Assembly (NCBI GenBank): GCA_023846275.1
Contig: JAIUJO010000236.1
Location: forward strand, 568,001 to 632,000
Direction: 5' to 3'
DNA from: Vanilla planifolia
Taxonomy: Eukaryota; Streptophyta; Magnoliopsida; Asparagales; Orchidaceae
Length of the DNA: 64,000 nucleotides
The first letter of the stretch is position 1. Each line of letters opens with the position of its first letter. The translations under genes were made by a program, and so were the position numbers. Of the stretch, positions 48,691 to 59,644 are shown piece by piece. The notes under the pieces are model-generated. The model was not told the DNA's origin. It saw only the letters and a list, made by a program, of their open reading frames with translations, and searched no databases.

Positions 48691-51600
48691 GAGAAGAGTT
48701 GAACTAGGTTAGGTTAGGTTAGGGTAGGCTAGGGTAAGATAAGCTAGGCAAGACTATAGTAGTAGAGTATAGTAGAGTTAGGTTAGGCTAGTCTAGAGTA
48801 TAGTTGAGTAGAGTAAAGTAAAGAAGAGTAAAGTGTAATAGAGTAGAGTATAATAGAGTAGAGTAGAGCAGAGAAAAGATGTGTAGAGTCGAGTAGAGTA
48901 AAAAAGGCAAAGCAGAGTAGTGTAGAGCATAGCAGAGTAGAGCAAAGTAGAGGAGAGGAGAGCTGAGTAGAGAAGACAATAGTAGAACAGAGAAGACTAG
49001 AGTTGACCTAGGTTAAGTTGGCTAGGCTAGGCTAGAGTTGAGTAGATTATAGTAAGGAATAATAGAGTTGAGTTGAATAAAGTAGAGTAGTGCTAGATTA
49101 AGGTAAGTTAGAGTAGAGTAGAACAGAGTAGAGTAGAGTAGAGTAAAAAAGTGTAGAGAAGTGTTGAGTAGAGTAGAGTGGAGTGGAGCTAAGTTTTATT
49201 GGGCTAAGCTAGGCTAGGCTTAGCGAGGCCAGGGTAAGCTATAATAGAGTAGAGTAGAGTATAATAGAGCACAGCAAAGTAGAACAAAATAGAGCATAGC
49301 AGAGCATAGTAGAGAAGAGAAGAGCAAAGGAGAGCAAAGTAGAGCAGAGTAGTGCATAGTTGAGTATAGCAAAGTTAGGCTCTATTAGGCTAGGCTAGGC
49401 TGGGCTAGATTTGGCTTGGTTAGGCAAGGCTAAGTTAGAGTAGAGTAGAGTAGAGAAGTGTAGAGTAGAGTAGAATAGAGTAGAGTGAGGTTAGGTAAGG
49501 CTAGGCTTGGCTGTAGTAGAGTAGAGTAGAGTAAAGTAGAGTAAAAGTAGGGTAGACCTTAGTTAGGAGGCTAAGCATGGCTAGGCTAGACTATAGAGCA
49601 AAAAAGAGGAGAGCAAAGCAGAGTAGTGTAGAGTAGAGAAGAGTAGAGCATAACATAGCATAATAAACAAAGAAGAGTAGAGCAGATCTAGGTTAAGCTA
49701 GGCAAAGCTAATGTTAGGCAAGGCTAGGCTAAAGTAGAATAGAGTAAAGTAGAGTAAAGAGTAGAGAATAATAGAGCTTGGCTAAGTTAGGTTAGGCTAT
49801 GTTAGAGTAGAGTAGAATAGAGTAGTGTAAGGTAGAATAGAGTAGAGTATAATAGAGTATAGTTAGGTTAGGTTAGGCTAGGCTAAACCTGGCTAGGCTA
49901 GGCTAGGCTTGGATAGGCTAGAGTAGTGTAGAGTAGAGTAGAGTAGAGCTAGGTTAGGCAAGGATATGTTAGGCTAGGCTAGGTTAAAGTATGGTTTAAT
50001 AGAGTAGAGTAGAGTTGAGTAGAGTAGAGTACAATAGAGTAGGGTAGAATAAAATAGAATAGAGTAGTGTAAAGTAGAGTTGAGCAGTAGAGAGGAAAGT
50101 TGAGTAGAGCAAAGAAGAGTGAAAGAGTAGAGCAGAGGAGAGTAAAGAAGAGTAGAGATAGGTTAGGTTAGGGTAGGCTAGGCTAGGCAATAGTAGAGTA
50201 GAGTAGAGCTAAATGAGGCTAGGCGAGGTTTGAGTATCGTAGAGTAGAGTAGAGTAGAACAGAATAAAGTAAGGTAAAGTAGAGTATAAAAGGGAAGAGT
50301 AGAGTAGAGCAGGATAGAGTAGAGCAGAGTAAACAAGAAAAAAGTAGAGAAGAGCATAGTAGAGCACAGTAGAGTAAAGCATAGTTAGGTTAAGCTAGGC
50401 TAGGTTAGGCTAAGCTAGAATAGAGTAGAGTATAGGAGAGTGGAGCAGAGAGAGTAGAGTAAAGTTGAGTAGAGCTAAGTTAGACTAAGCTAAGCTTGAG
50501 TAGAGTAGAGTAGGGCAAAGAAGAGTAGAGCACAGTAGAATAGAGCAATGTAAAGTGGAGAAGAGCATACCATAAGAAAGCTAGGTTAGGTTAGGCTAAG
50601 CTAGGCTAGGCTATAGTAGAGTAGAGTAGATTAGATTGGAGTAGAATAGAGCTAGGTTAGGATAGGCTATGCCAGGCTAGGCTCAATTAGAGTAGAATAA
50701 AGTAGAGTAAACTAGAGTATAGCTAAGGCAGGCTTGGCTAGGTTAGGATAGGGTAGGCTAGGCTATAGTAGAGTAAAGTAGAGTTGAGTAGGGTAGAGTA
50801 GAGTAGAGTAGAGCTTTGTTTGGTTGGACTAAGCTAGGCTAGGCTAGGCTAGGTTAGCTACAGTAGGCTAAGCTTGTCTAGGCTAGTGTAGAGTAGAGTA
50901 GAGAAGGGCATACTAGAGCAGAGGAGAGTAAGTAGAGTGGAGTAGACTAGATCAGAGTAGAGTAGAGTAGTGTAGACTAGAGCAAAGAAGAGCAGAGTAG
51001 AGTAAAGTTAGGCTAGGCTAGGTTACGTAAGGCTAGGCTAGTCTAGGTTATAGTAGAGGAGAGCAGAGTCGTGTAGAGTAGAGTGAAGTAAAAAGGATTA
51101 GAGTAGAGTAGAGCTAGGTTAGTCAAGGCTAAGCTTGGCTATGATATGCTAAGCAAGGCTGTGCTAGGTAAGGCTTGGCTAGGCTAGAGTAAAGTAGAGG
51201 GGAGTAGAGTAAGGTAGAGTGGAGTAGAGCTAAGTTAGGGTAAGCTAGAGTAAAGATTACAGCAGAGTAGAGCAAAGCAAAATTTGTTAGAGCAGAGAAG
51301 AACAGGGTGGATAAGAGCATAGTAGAGTAGAGTAAAGCGATGCAGAGCTAGTTTAGGCTATGCTGGTCTAATCAAGGCTAGGCTAAGAAAGGTAAGGCTA
51401 GAGTAGAATAGAGTAAAGCTTGGTTAGGCTAGGCAAGGCTAGGTTAGAGTAGAGAAGAGTAGAGTAGCATAGAGTAGAGTAGAGTAGATTTGAGTATAGT
51501 AGAGCTAGTTTAGGCTAAGCTAGGCTAGAGTACGTTAGGATAGGCTAGAGTAGAGGAGAGTGGAGTAGAGTTAGATTAGGCAAGGCAAGGTTAGGTTGGG

Positions 51601-54600
51601 CTAGAGTAGAGTTGAGTAGAATGGAGCAGAGTAAAGTAGAGTAGATTGTAAATGAAAGTAGAATAGAGTAAAGTAGAACAGACCAGAGTAGAGTAGTGGA
51701 AAGGAGATAAAAGTGGAGAGTAGAGTTAAGTAGAGTAGAGCAGAGCAGAGTAGAAGAGCAGAGTAGAGTAATGCAGAGTAGAGCAAAACAATGCAGCATA
51801 AAGTAGAGCAGAGTAAAGAAGAGTAGATTATAGTAGAGGTAGGTTAGGCTATGCTAGGCTAATTTAGGCAAGGCTAGGCTCTAGTAAAATAGAGTAGAGT
51901 ACAGTAGAATAGAGCTAGATTTGGCTAGACTAGGCTAGGCTTAGGTAACATATGGTAGAATAGAGTAGAGTAAAGTAGAGTGGAGTAGAGTTGAGTAGAG
52001 TAAAGTAGAGCTAGCTTAGGTTAGGATAGGCTAGGCTAGGCTAAAGTAGAGTAGAGTAGGTTAGAGTAGAGTAGAGTAGAGTAGAGCTAGGTTAGGTTAG
52101 GTTAGGCTAGGGTAGGCTAGGGTAGGCTATGCTAAGCTAGAGCAGAGTAGAGTAGAGTATACTAAAGTAGAGTAGAGTAGATTAGAGTAGTGTAGAGTAG
52201 AGTAGAGTAGGTTAGAGTAGATGAGAGTAAAATAGAGTAGACTAGAGTAGAATAGAGCTAAGTTAGGCTAAGCTAGGACAGAGTACAATACTGTAGAGTA
52301 GAGTAGAGTAGAGAAGAGTAGAGAAGAGCAGAGCAGAGCAGAGTAGAGTATAGTAGAGTAGAGTAGAGTAAAGTAGAGCAGAGCAGAGCAAAGCAAGTTT
52401 AATCAAGGCTAAGCAAGGTTAAGCTAGGCTATAGTAGTGTAGATTAGAGTTAGGTTAGGCTAGGCAAGCCAAATCTTAGTTAAAGTAGAGTAGAGTAAAG
52501 AAGAGTAGAATAAAGTAGAGTAGAGCAAAGTAGAGCAGGGTAAAGAAGAGTAGAATGGAGTAGATTAGAGTAGAGTAGAGGTAGGTTATGGTACGTTAGG
52601 CTAGGCTTGGCTAGGCCAGGTTAGGGTAGGCTAGGCTATAGTAGAGTAAGGTAAAGCAGAGTAGAGTAGAGTGAAGTTAGGCTAGGCTAAGTTAGAGTAC
52701 AATAGAGTAGAGTATAGTAGAGTAGAGCATAATAGAGTAGAGCAAAGTAGAGCAGAGGAGAGTAGAGTAGAGTAGAGCAAAATAGTAGAGCATAATAGAG
52801 CAGATCTAGGTTAGGCTAGGCTAGGCTAAGCAAGACTAGAGTATAGAAGAGCATAATAGAGCTTGGTTAGCTTAGGCTAACCTAAGCTAGGTTTGAGTAG
52901 AGTTTAATATTGTATAGTAGAGTACAATAGAGTAGAGTAGAGAAAGGTTAGGCTGGGGTAGGCTAGGCAAGGTAAGGCCAAAGTAAAGAAAACTATAGTA
53001 GAGTAAGCTTAGTTAGAGTAGAGCAGAGATAAGCTGAGCTAAAAAAGTAGACCTGAGCAAAGAAGAGAAGAGTAGAGTAGAGCAGCACAAAGTAGAGTAT
53101 AGTAGTGCAAAGCAAAATAGAGTAGAGTAGAGTAGAGTAGAGCAGAGTAGTGTATAGCTAGTTTAGACAAAGCTAGTTTAGCCTAGAATAGGCTACACTA
53201 GGTTAGAGTAGAGTAGAGTAAATTAAAGTAGAGTAGAGTAGAGTAGAGTAGAGTAAAGTATAGTAGAGTAGAATAGAGTAGAGCTAAGTTTGGCTAGGCG
53301 AAGCTAGGCTGGACTAAGCTATGTTAAACTAGGCTAGAGTAGAGTAGGGTAGTGTTGAGTAGAGTAGAGATTAAAGTAGAGTTAGGTTAGGTTTGGCTAG
53401 GCATGGAAAGGTTAGAGTAGTGTGGAGTAGAGTAGAGTTTAGTAGAGTAGAGCTAGGTTTGGCAAGGCTTTGCTAGGTTAGAGTATAATAGAATAAAGTA
53501 GAGTAAAGTAGATTAGAGTAGACTATAGTAGAGTAGAGAAGAGTAGAGTAGAGCAAAATAGAGTAGAATAAAGTATAGTAGAGTTGAGTGGAGCAGAGCA
53601 AAGCATAGTAGAATAGAACTAGGTAAGTCTAGGGTAGGCCAAGCAAAGCTAAGTTAGAGTAGAGTAGAGTTAGGTTTGGCCAGGCTTGGCTAGGCTAGGT
53701 TAGAGTAGAGTAGAGTAGAGTAGAGTAAAGTAGAGTAGTGTATAGCAAAATAGAGTATAATAGAGTGGAGCAAAGGTAAGTTAGGTTAGGCTAGGCAGGC
53801 TAACCTATGCTAAGATAGGCTAGGCTAGAGTTGAGTAGAGTAGAGTTGAGTAGTGTAGAGTAGAGTGGATTAGAGTAAAGTTATGTTAGGCTAAATTAGG
53901 CAAGGCTAGGCTAGAGTAGAGTAGACCATAACAGAGTTGAGTAGAGTAGAGCAGAGTAGTACAAAGTATAATAGAGTAGAGAATAATAGAGCAGTGTAAT
54001 GTAGAGTAGAGCAAAGTAGAATACAATAGAGTAAAGCAAAGAAAAGCAAAGCAGAGTAGAGTTAGGTTATGCTAAGCTAGGCTAAGCTAGGATAGAATAG
54101 TGTAGAGGTTAATAGAGTAGAATAGAGTAGGGTAGAGTAGTGTAGAGTAGAGAAGAGTAGAGTAGAGCAAAGTATAGTATAGTATGGTTGAGTATAGTAG
54201 AGAAGAGTAGATCTTGCTTAGGCTAGGCTTGACAAGGCTAAGTTAGGCTACATTAGGATAAGCTAGAGAAAATGAGAGTAAAGTAATGTAGAGTAAAGTT
54301 AAGTTTGGATAACCTAGGCTAGGCTAGAGTAAAGTAGAGTATAGGAAAGCAGAGTAGAGCAAAGTAGAGCAAAGCAGTGTAGAGCCAAATAAAGTGGAGT
54401 ATTGTAGAGTAAAGCAATGCAGAGCAGAGCTAGGTTAGGCTAGGCTAGGCTAGGCAATGCTATAATAGACTAGAGTAGAGTAAAGTAAAGCTAGGTTAAG
54501 CTAGGTAAGGCTAGGCTAGGTTAGAGTAGAGTAGATTAGAGTAGAGTAGAGTAGAGTAGAGTAGAGTAGAGTATAGTATAGTAAAGTAGAGTAGAGTAGA

Positions 54601-55506
54601 GCTAGGTTAGGCTACGTTAGGCTAGTGTAGGCTACATAGGCTAATGTAGCATAGAGTAGAGTAGAGTGGAAAATGGTAGAGTAGAGTAGAGCAATGCAAA
54701 GCCAAGAAAATGAGAGCAAAGTAGACAAGAGTAGAGTAGAGCTAGGTTAGGATAGGCTAGGCTAGGCTAGGCTAAAGTGGAGTAGAGTAAAATCGAATAG
54801 TGTATAGTAGAGTAGAGTAAAGTAGAATAGAGAAGATTCTAGCTAGCTTAGGCTAGGCAATATTGGAGTAGAGTGGAGCAGAGTAAAATAGAGTAGAGTA
54901 CAGTTAAGGAGAATAGGGTAGAGTAGAGCAGAGTAGAGTAAAGCAGAGTAGAGCAGAGAAGAGCAAAGTGGAGCAGAGCAGAGTTGAGTAAAATAGAGCT
55001 AAGTTAGGCTAAGCTAGGCTAGGTTAGGCTATAATATAGTATAATAGAGTAGAATAGAGTAGACCTAAGTTAGGTTAGGATTGGTTGGGTTAGAGTAGAG
55101 TAGAGTAGGTTAGAATAGAGTAGAATAATGTAGAGTAGAGTAGAGTGGAGTATAGTAAAGGAAACTAGAGCTAGGTTAAGGTAGGCTAAGCTAGGCCAGG
55201 CTAGGGTAGTTTAGGGAAGGCAAAGCTAGAGTAGAGTATAGTAGAGTAGAATAGTATGGTGCTAGATTAGGTTAGGCTAGGCTAAAGTACAGTAAAGGAG
55301 AGTAGAGCAGAGTAGAGTAGAGTAGAGCATTGTAGAGCCGAGCAGAGCATTGCAAACCGGAGAAGAATAGAGCTGAGCTGAGCAGAGAAGAGATAAGTTA
55401 CGCTAAGCTTGGCTAGGCTTGGATAGAGTAGAGTTAGGTTAGGCTATGCTAGGTTAGTACGAGTAGTGCAGAGTAGAGTAGAGTAGAGTAGGGTCGAGTA
55501 AAGTAG

Positions 55507-56556
55507 TTTATACACTTTTCTAGGCACGTTGTTAAGTTTTGTTTAATTAAAAAAATCAAACATAATTTCACCAAAATAAATACTAATTTTATTCTTAAAA
55601 AATAAGGAAAGGTGAGATTTTTGTTATAAAAAGTGAATACTATTTTATTCATTTTAAAATATAACTATTTATGAAGTCACTATACACAATAAACTTATTC
55701 AATATAAAACTTTTTATAGCAATTTTAAAAATTCATTTTAAATCTATTATTTATTAAAATGTTTATCACTCAAAATTATCTTTAAAATTAAAATTAAATG
55801 ACAATATCTGCATCGTATTAGTCATAGATTTTAAGATTATTAGAAAACATTTGCAAAATATTTTTTATATTTTGTATAGATTAAATAAGTTTTTAGATTT
55901 TTTCTGAATGTTTTCTCTCGCTAAAAAAATCTAATAAAAGACTAAATATTTTCCTTTTCTTTAAGAAAGCTATAGGAAAAAATATTCTGAAGAAAATAGT
56001 TTTTATAAAATTAAAAATCTAAATATAAATTTTAAAGTAATTTAAATTTATATTACATAAAAGTTATTATGTTTGATGCAATTATCTAATAAAAGATGTT
56101 CAGTGATAATTTATTTTATAATTTTTTTTTGTTTAAATAAATGAAAATTTAGAACTTATTTTTAAATATTTACTTAAAATAGATTTTCTATAAATTTCTA
56201 ATAATGAAAAAAATTATTAAAAAATTGAATCAAAACATTTTTTATGAAATATATTTTGTAAAACTATTATAAAAAATACTTATTAATTTATTGAACTCAT
56301 ATATTATATACAAAGTTTTTTCTTAATAGTCCTTTTGTTGATTTCTATAATAAATTAATTTTTTTCATAATAATTGATAGAAATCATTATTAAAACTGAA
56401 TTTTTTTAAAAAATAAATATTACGTTTGGTTTGAATTTTTGCCTTAAAAAACTATTAAAAAAATTTAAAAAAATTATCTTTAAAAGGTATTAGTTTTAAA
56501 ATTAAATTCTTTTCCAATTAATTCATGTCTGTGATCAAAATGATGGTACATCTGAC
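55507..56556. other. AT-rich island of unknown origin inside the satellite
   Basis: About 1.05 kb of unique, strongly AT-rich sequence with many A and T homopolymers and no pentamer periodicity. The left edge passes from GAGTAAAGTAG to TTTATACAC and the right edge from CATCTGAC to TAGAGTGG. I find no convincing terminal inverted repeat, TG/CA ends or target-site duplication; because TAG is everywhere in the array, a TAG at each edge means nothing. The only open frame reaching past the edge (minus strand, 55449-55652, 67 codons) encodes no recognisable protein and ends within the array. It could be a fragment of a transposon's non-coding region, an eroded MITE-like element, or ancestral non-satellite DNA. 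Confidence 0.75.
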
Positions 56557-59500
56557 TAGAGTGGAGTAGATCAAAGTAGAGCACAGTAGATTAGAGCAGA
56601 GCAAAGTAGGGCAAAGCAAAATAGAGCATAGTAGAATAGAGTAGAGTAGAGAAGAGCATAGCAAAGCTAGTTTATGCTAGAGTAAGCTAGGTTAGAGTAG
56701 AGTAGAGGAGAGTAAAGTATAGTATAGTTGAGTAGAGCTAGGTCAGGTAAGGTTAGGCTAGGCCAGGTTAGAGTAGAGTAGAGTAGAGCTAGGATAGGTT
56801 GGGATAACCTAGGCAAGGTTAGGCTAGGGTAATCTAAGCTATAGAGTAGATTAGAGTAAAGTAGAGTAGAGCAGAGTAGAGTAGGGTGAGATTAAGCTAG
56901 GCTAGGATAGGAAGGCTAGGCTAGAGTAGAGTAGAGAAAAGTAGAGTAGAGCTGAATAGAGTAGAATAGAGCTAAGTTAGGCCAGTCTAGGTTAGAGTAG
57001 AGTAGGGTAGAGTAGAATTGAGAAGAGTAGAGTAGAGTAAGGTTAGGCTAGTTTAAGCAAGGCTAGGCTAGCTAGGCTAGGTTTGGGTATGGTAGGCTAG
57101 AGTAAAGTAGAGTAGAATGGGTTAGAGTATAGTAAAGCTATGTTAGGATAGGCTAGGCTAGAGAACAGAGCAGAGCAGAGCATAGTAGAGTAGAGTAGAG
57201 CAAAGTAGAGATGAATAGAGTGGAGTAGAGGAGAGAAAAGCATGGCACAATAAAGAAGAGCAAAGTAGAGCTAGGTTAAGATAGGCTAAGTTAGGCAAGG
57301 TTAAGCTGGAGTTAAGTGTAGGAGAGTAAAGTAAGGCTTGGTTAGGCTAGACTAGGCTAAGTTAGAGTAGAGTAAAGTAGAGTTGAGTGGAGTAGAGTAG
57401 AGTAGAGTAGAGTAGAACATAGTAGAGCATAGTAGAGGAAAGTATAGTAAGGTTAGGTAAGGCTAAGCTAGGCTGGGCTAGGTTAGAGTAGGGTAGAGTA
57501 AAGCTACGTTAGGTTAGGCCAAGTTTGGTTAGAGTAGAGTAGATTAGAGCATAGTAGAGTATAGTAGAGTAGAGAAGAGTAGAGTAGAGTAGAATAGAGT
57601 AGAGAAGAGTAGTGTTGAGAAAAATTGAGTATAGTAGAGTAGAGCAAAGTAGAGTAGAGTAGAGTAGGGTTAGGTTTGGCTAAGTTAGGCCAGGTTAGAC
57701 TAGGGTAGGCTATGTTAGAGTAGAGCAGAGTAGAGTATAGTAGAGTAGAGTAGAGTAGAGTGGAGTAGAGCATAATGGCATAGAGTAGAGAAGAGTATTA
57801 TAGAGTAGAGTATCATTAAGTAGAGTGGAGTAAAATAGAGCTAGGTTAGGCTAGGTTAGGTGAGGCTAGGCTAGGATAGACTAGCTTAGGCTAGGCTAGA
57901 GAAGAGTAGTGTAAAGTAAAGTAGAACTAGGTTAGGCTAGGTTATGCTAAGTTTGCTAAAGTTGAGTGGAGTAGAGTAGAGTAGAGCAGAGCATAGTAGA
58001 GTAGAGTAGAGAAGAGGGGCATAGTGGAGTAGAGCAGAGTAGAGCAAAGCTATGTTAGGCTAGGCTTGACTACTTAAGGCTAGGCTGGGCATGAGTAGAG
58101 TAGAGCAAAGCTAGGTTATGCTAGGCTAGCCTAGATTAGTTTAGAGTAGAGTATAGTAGAATAGAGTAGAGTAAAGCAAAGTGGAGTAAAGCATAGTAGG
58201 CTAGAGTAGAGTATAATAGAGTATAATAAAGTAGATTAGAGTAGAGTAAAGGAGGGTTAAGCTAAGCTATGCTAGACTATAGTAGAGCAGAGTAGAGTAC
58301 AGTAGAGCAAAGAAGAGTAAAGTAGAGCAGAGGAGAGCAGAGTAAAGCATAACATAGCTAGTTAGGCTAGGCTATGCTAGTTTAGAGTAGAGTATAGTAG
58401 AGTAGAGATAAGTTAGGCTAGACTAGTATGGAAAAGAGTAGAGTAGAGTAGAGTGGAGTAAAGTAGAGTTGAGTAGAGTAGAGTAGAGTATAGTCAAGTA
58501 GAGTAGAGCTATGCTTGGAAAGGTTGGGCTAGGCTAGGATAGGCTATGCTCGGGAAGGCTAGGCTAAAGTAGAGTAGAGTAGAGTGACTAGAGCTAGGTT
58601 AGGTAAGCTAAGTAAGAGTATAATAGAGTAGAGTGGAGTAGGGTAGAGTAGAATAGAATAGAGAAGAGCATAGCAGAGTAGAGCTATGTCAAGTTTAGTG
58701 GAGTATAGTAGGGTAGTGTATAATAGAGTAGAGTATAGTAGAGTAGAACTAGGTTAAGTTAAACTAAGCTAAGCTAAGCTAGGCTAGGTTATAGTAAGTA
58801 AAGTTGAGTAGCATAGAGTATAATAGAGTACAGTAAGGTTAGGCTAAGTTATAGTAGAGTTGATTAGTGTAGAGTAAAGTAGAGTTGAGTTAAGATAGGC
58901 TAGGCTAAGCTAGTGTAGGCTCGGCTAGGCTAGGCAAGGTTAGGCTATAGCAGAGAAGAGTAGAGTAGAGTATAGTAAAGTAGAGTATAATAAATAGAGC
59001 TAGATTTGGTTAAGCTAAGCTAGGCAAGGCTAAACTAGGCTAGAGTAGAGTAGAGTAGTGCATAGAAAAACAGAGCAGAATAGAGTAGAGCAGAGTAGAG
59101 CAGAGCAGAGTAGAGAAGAGTAGAGTAGAGAAGAGCAGAGCAGAGAGGAATAGAGTAGAACAGAGCTCGGTTAGGCTAGGATAGGCTCGGATAAGCAAGG
59201 TTGTAATTGAGTAAAGTTTAGTTAGGCTAAACATGGTTAGAGTAGAGTAGAGTAGAGTAGAATAGAGTAGAGCAAGGTTAGGCTATACTAAGTTGGGGTA
59301 GTCTAGGCTAAGATAGGCTAGGATAGGCTAGGCTAGAGTAGTATAGAGTAGAGTAGAGTAGAGTAGAGTAGGGTAGAGCAGAGTAAAGCTCTATTAGGCT
59401 AGGCTAAGCCAGCCTAGGTTAGAGTAGAGTAGAGTAGAGCAGATTAATACAAAGCAGAGCAGAGTAGAGTAGAGTAGAGCAAAACAAAGCTGAGTAGAGC

Positions 59501-59644
59501 AGAGCATAACAGAGTAGAGCTAGGTTAGAAAAGGCTAAGCTGGGCTTGGTTAGAGTAGAGTGGAATAAAGTATAGTATAATAGAGGGGAGTAAAGTAGAA
59601 TCGAGTAGGGTAGAGTAGAGTAGACTAGTGTAAGACAGAGTTAA

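Larger units (their letters stand above)
31099..55506 (+). repeat. Pentanucleotide satellite array, segment 3
   Basis: This is the longest uninterrupted stretch of the TAGAG/TAGGC array, in the same orientation as the rest. A clear example of the two-part organisation is the A-block at about 39231-39340 followed by a G-block that opens with GAGCTAGGTTAGG at 39338-39350; further switches are at 44560-44572 and 52084-52096. The segment contains a three-copy higher-order repeat (about 32051-33620), local tandem duplications of 83 bp (from 35239) and 41 bp (from 37161), and the left partner of the long duplication (about 46270-48690). A run of nine T at 45756-45764 is the only notable homopolymer. 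I see no gene. Confidence 0.95.

Noticed and set aside
52081..52110. TTAGG units, identical to the insect telomere repeat
   Set aside because: They occur as one to three units inside G-blocks next to CTAGG, never as a pure TTAGG tract. They are variants of the satellite and not a telomere.
55507..56560. AT-rich island as a Helitron (CTAG at the right end, small GATG/CATC hairpin upstream)
   Set aside because: CTAG is ubiquitous in the array, the stem is only 4 bp, and no TC 5' end is found at the left edge.
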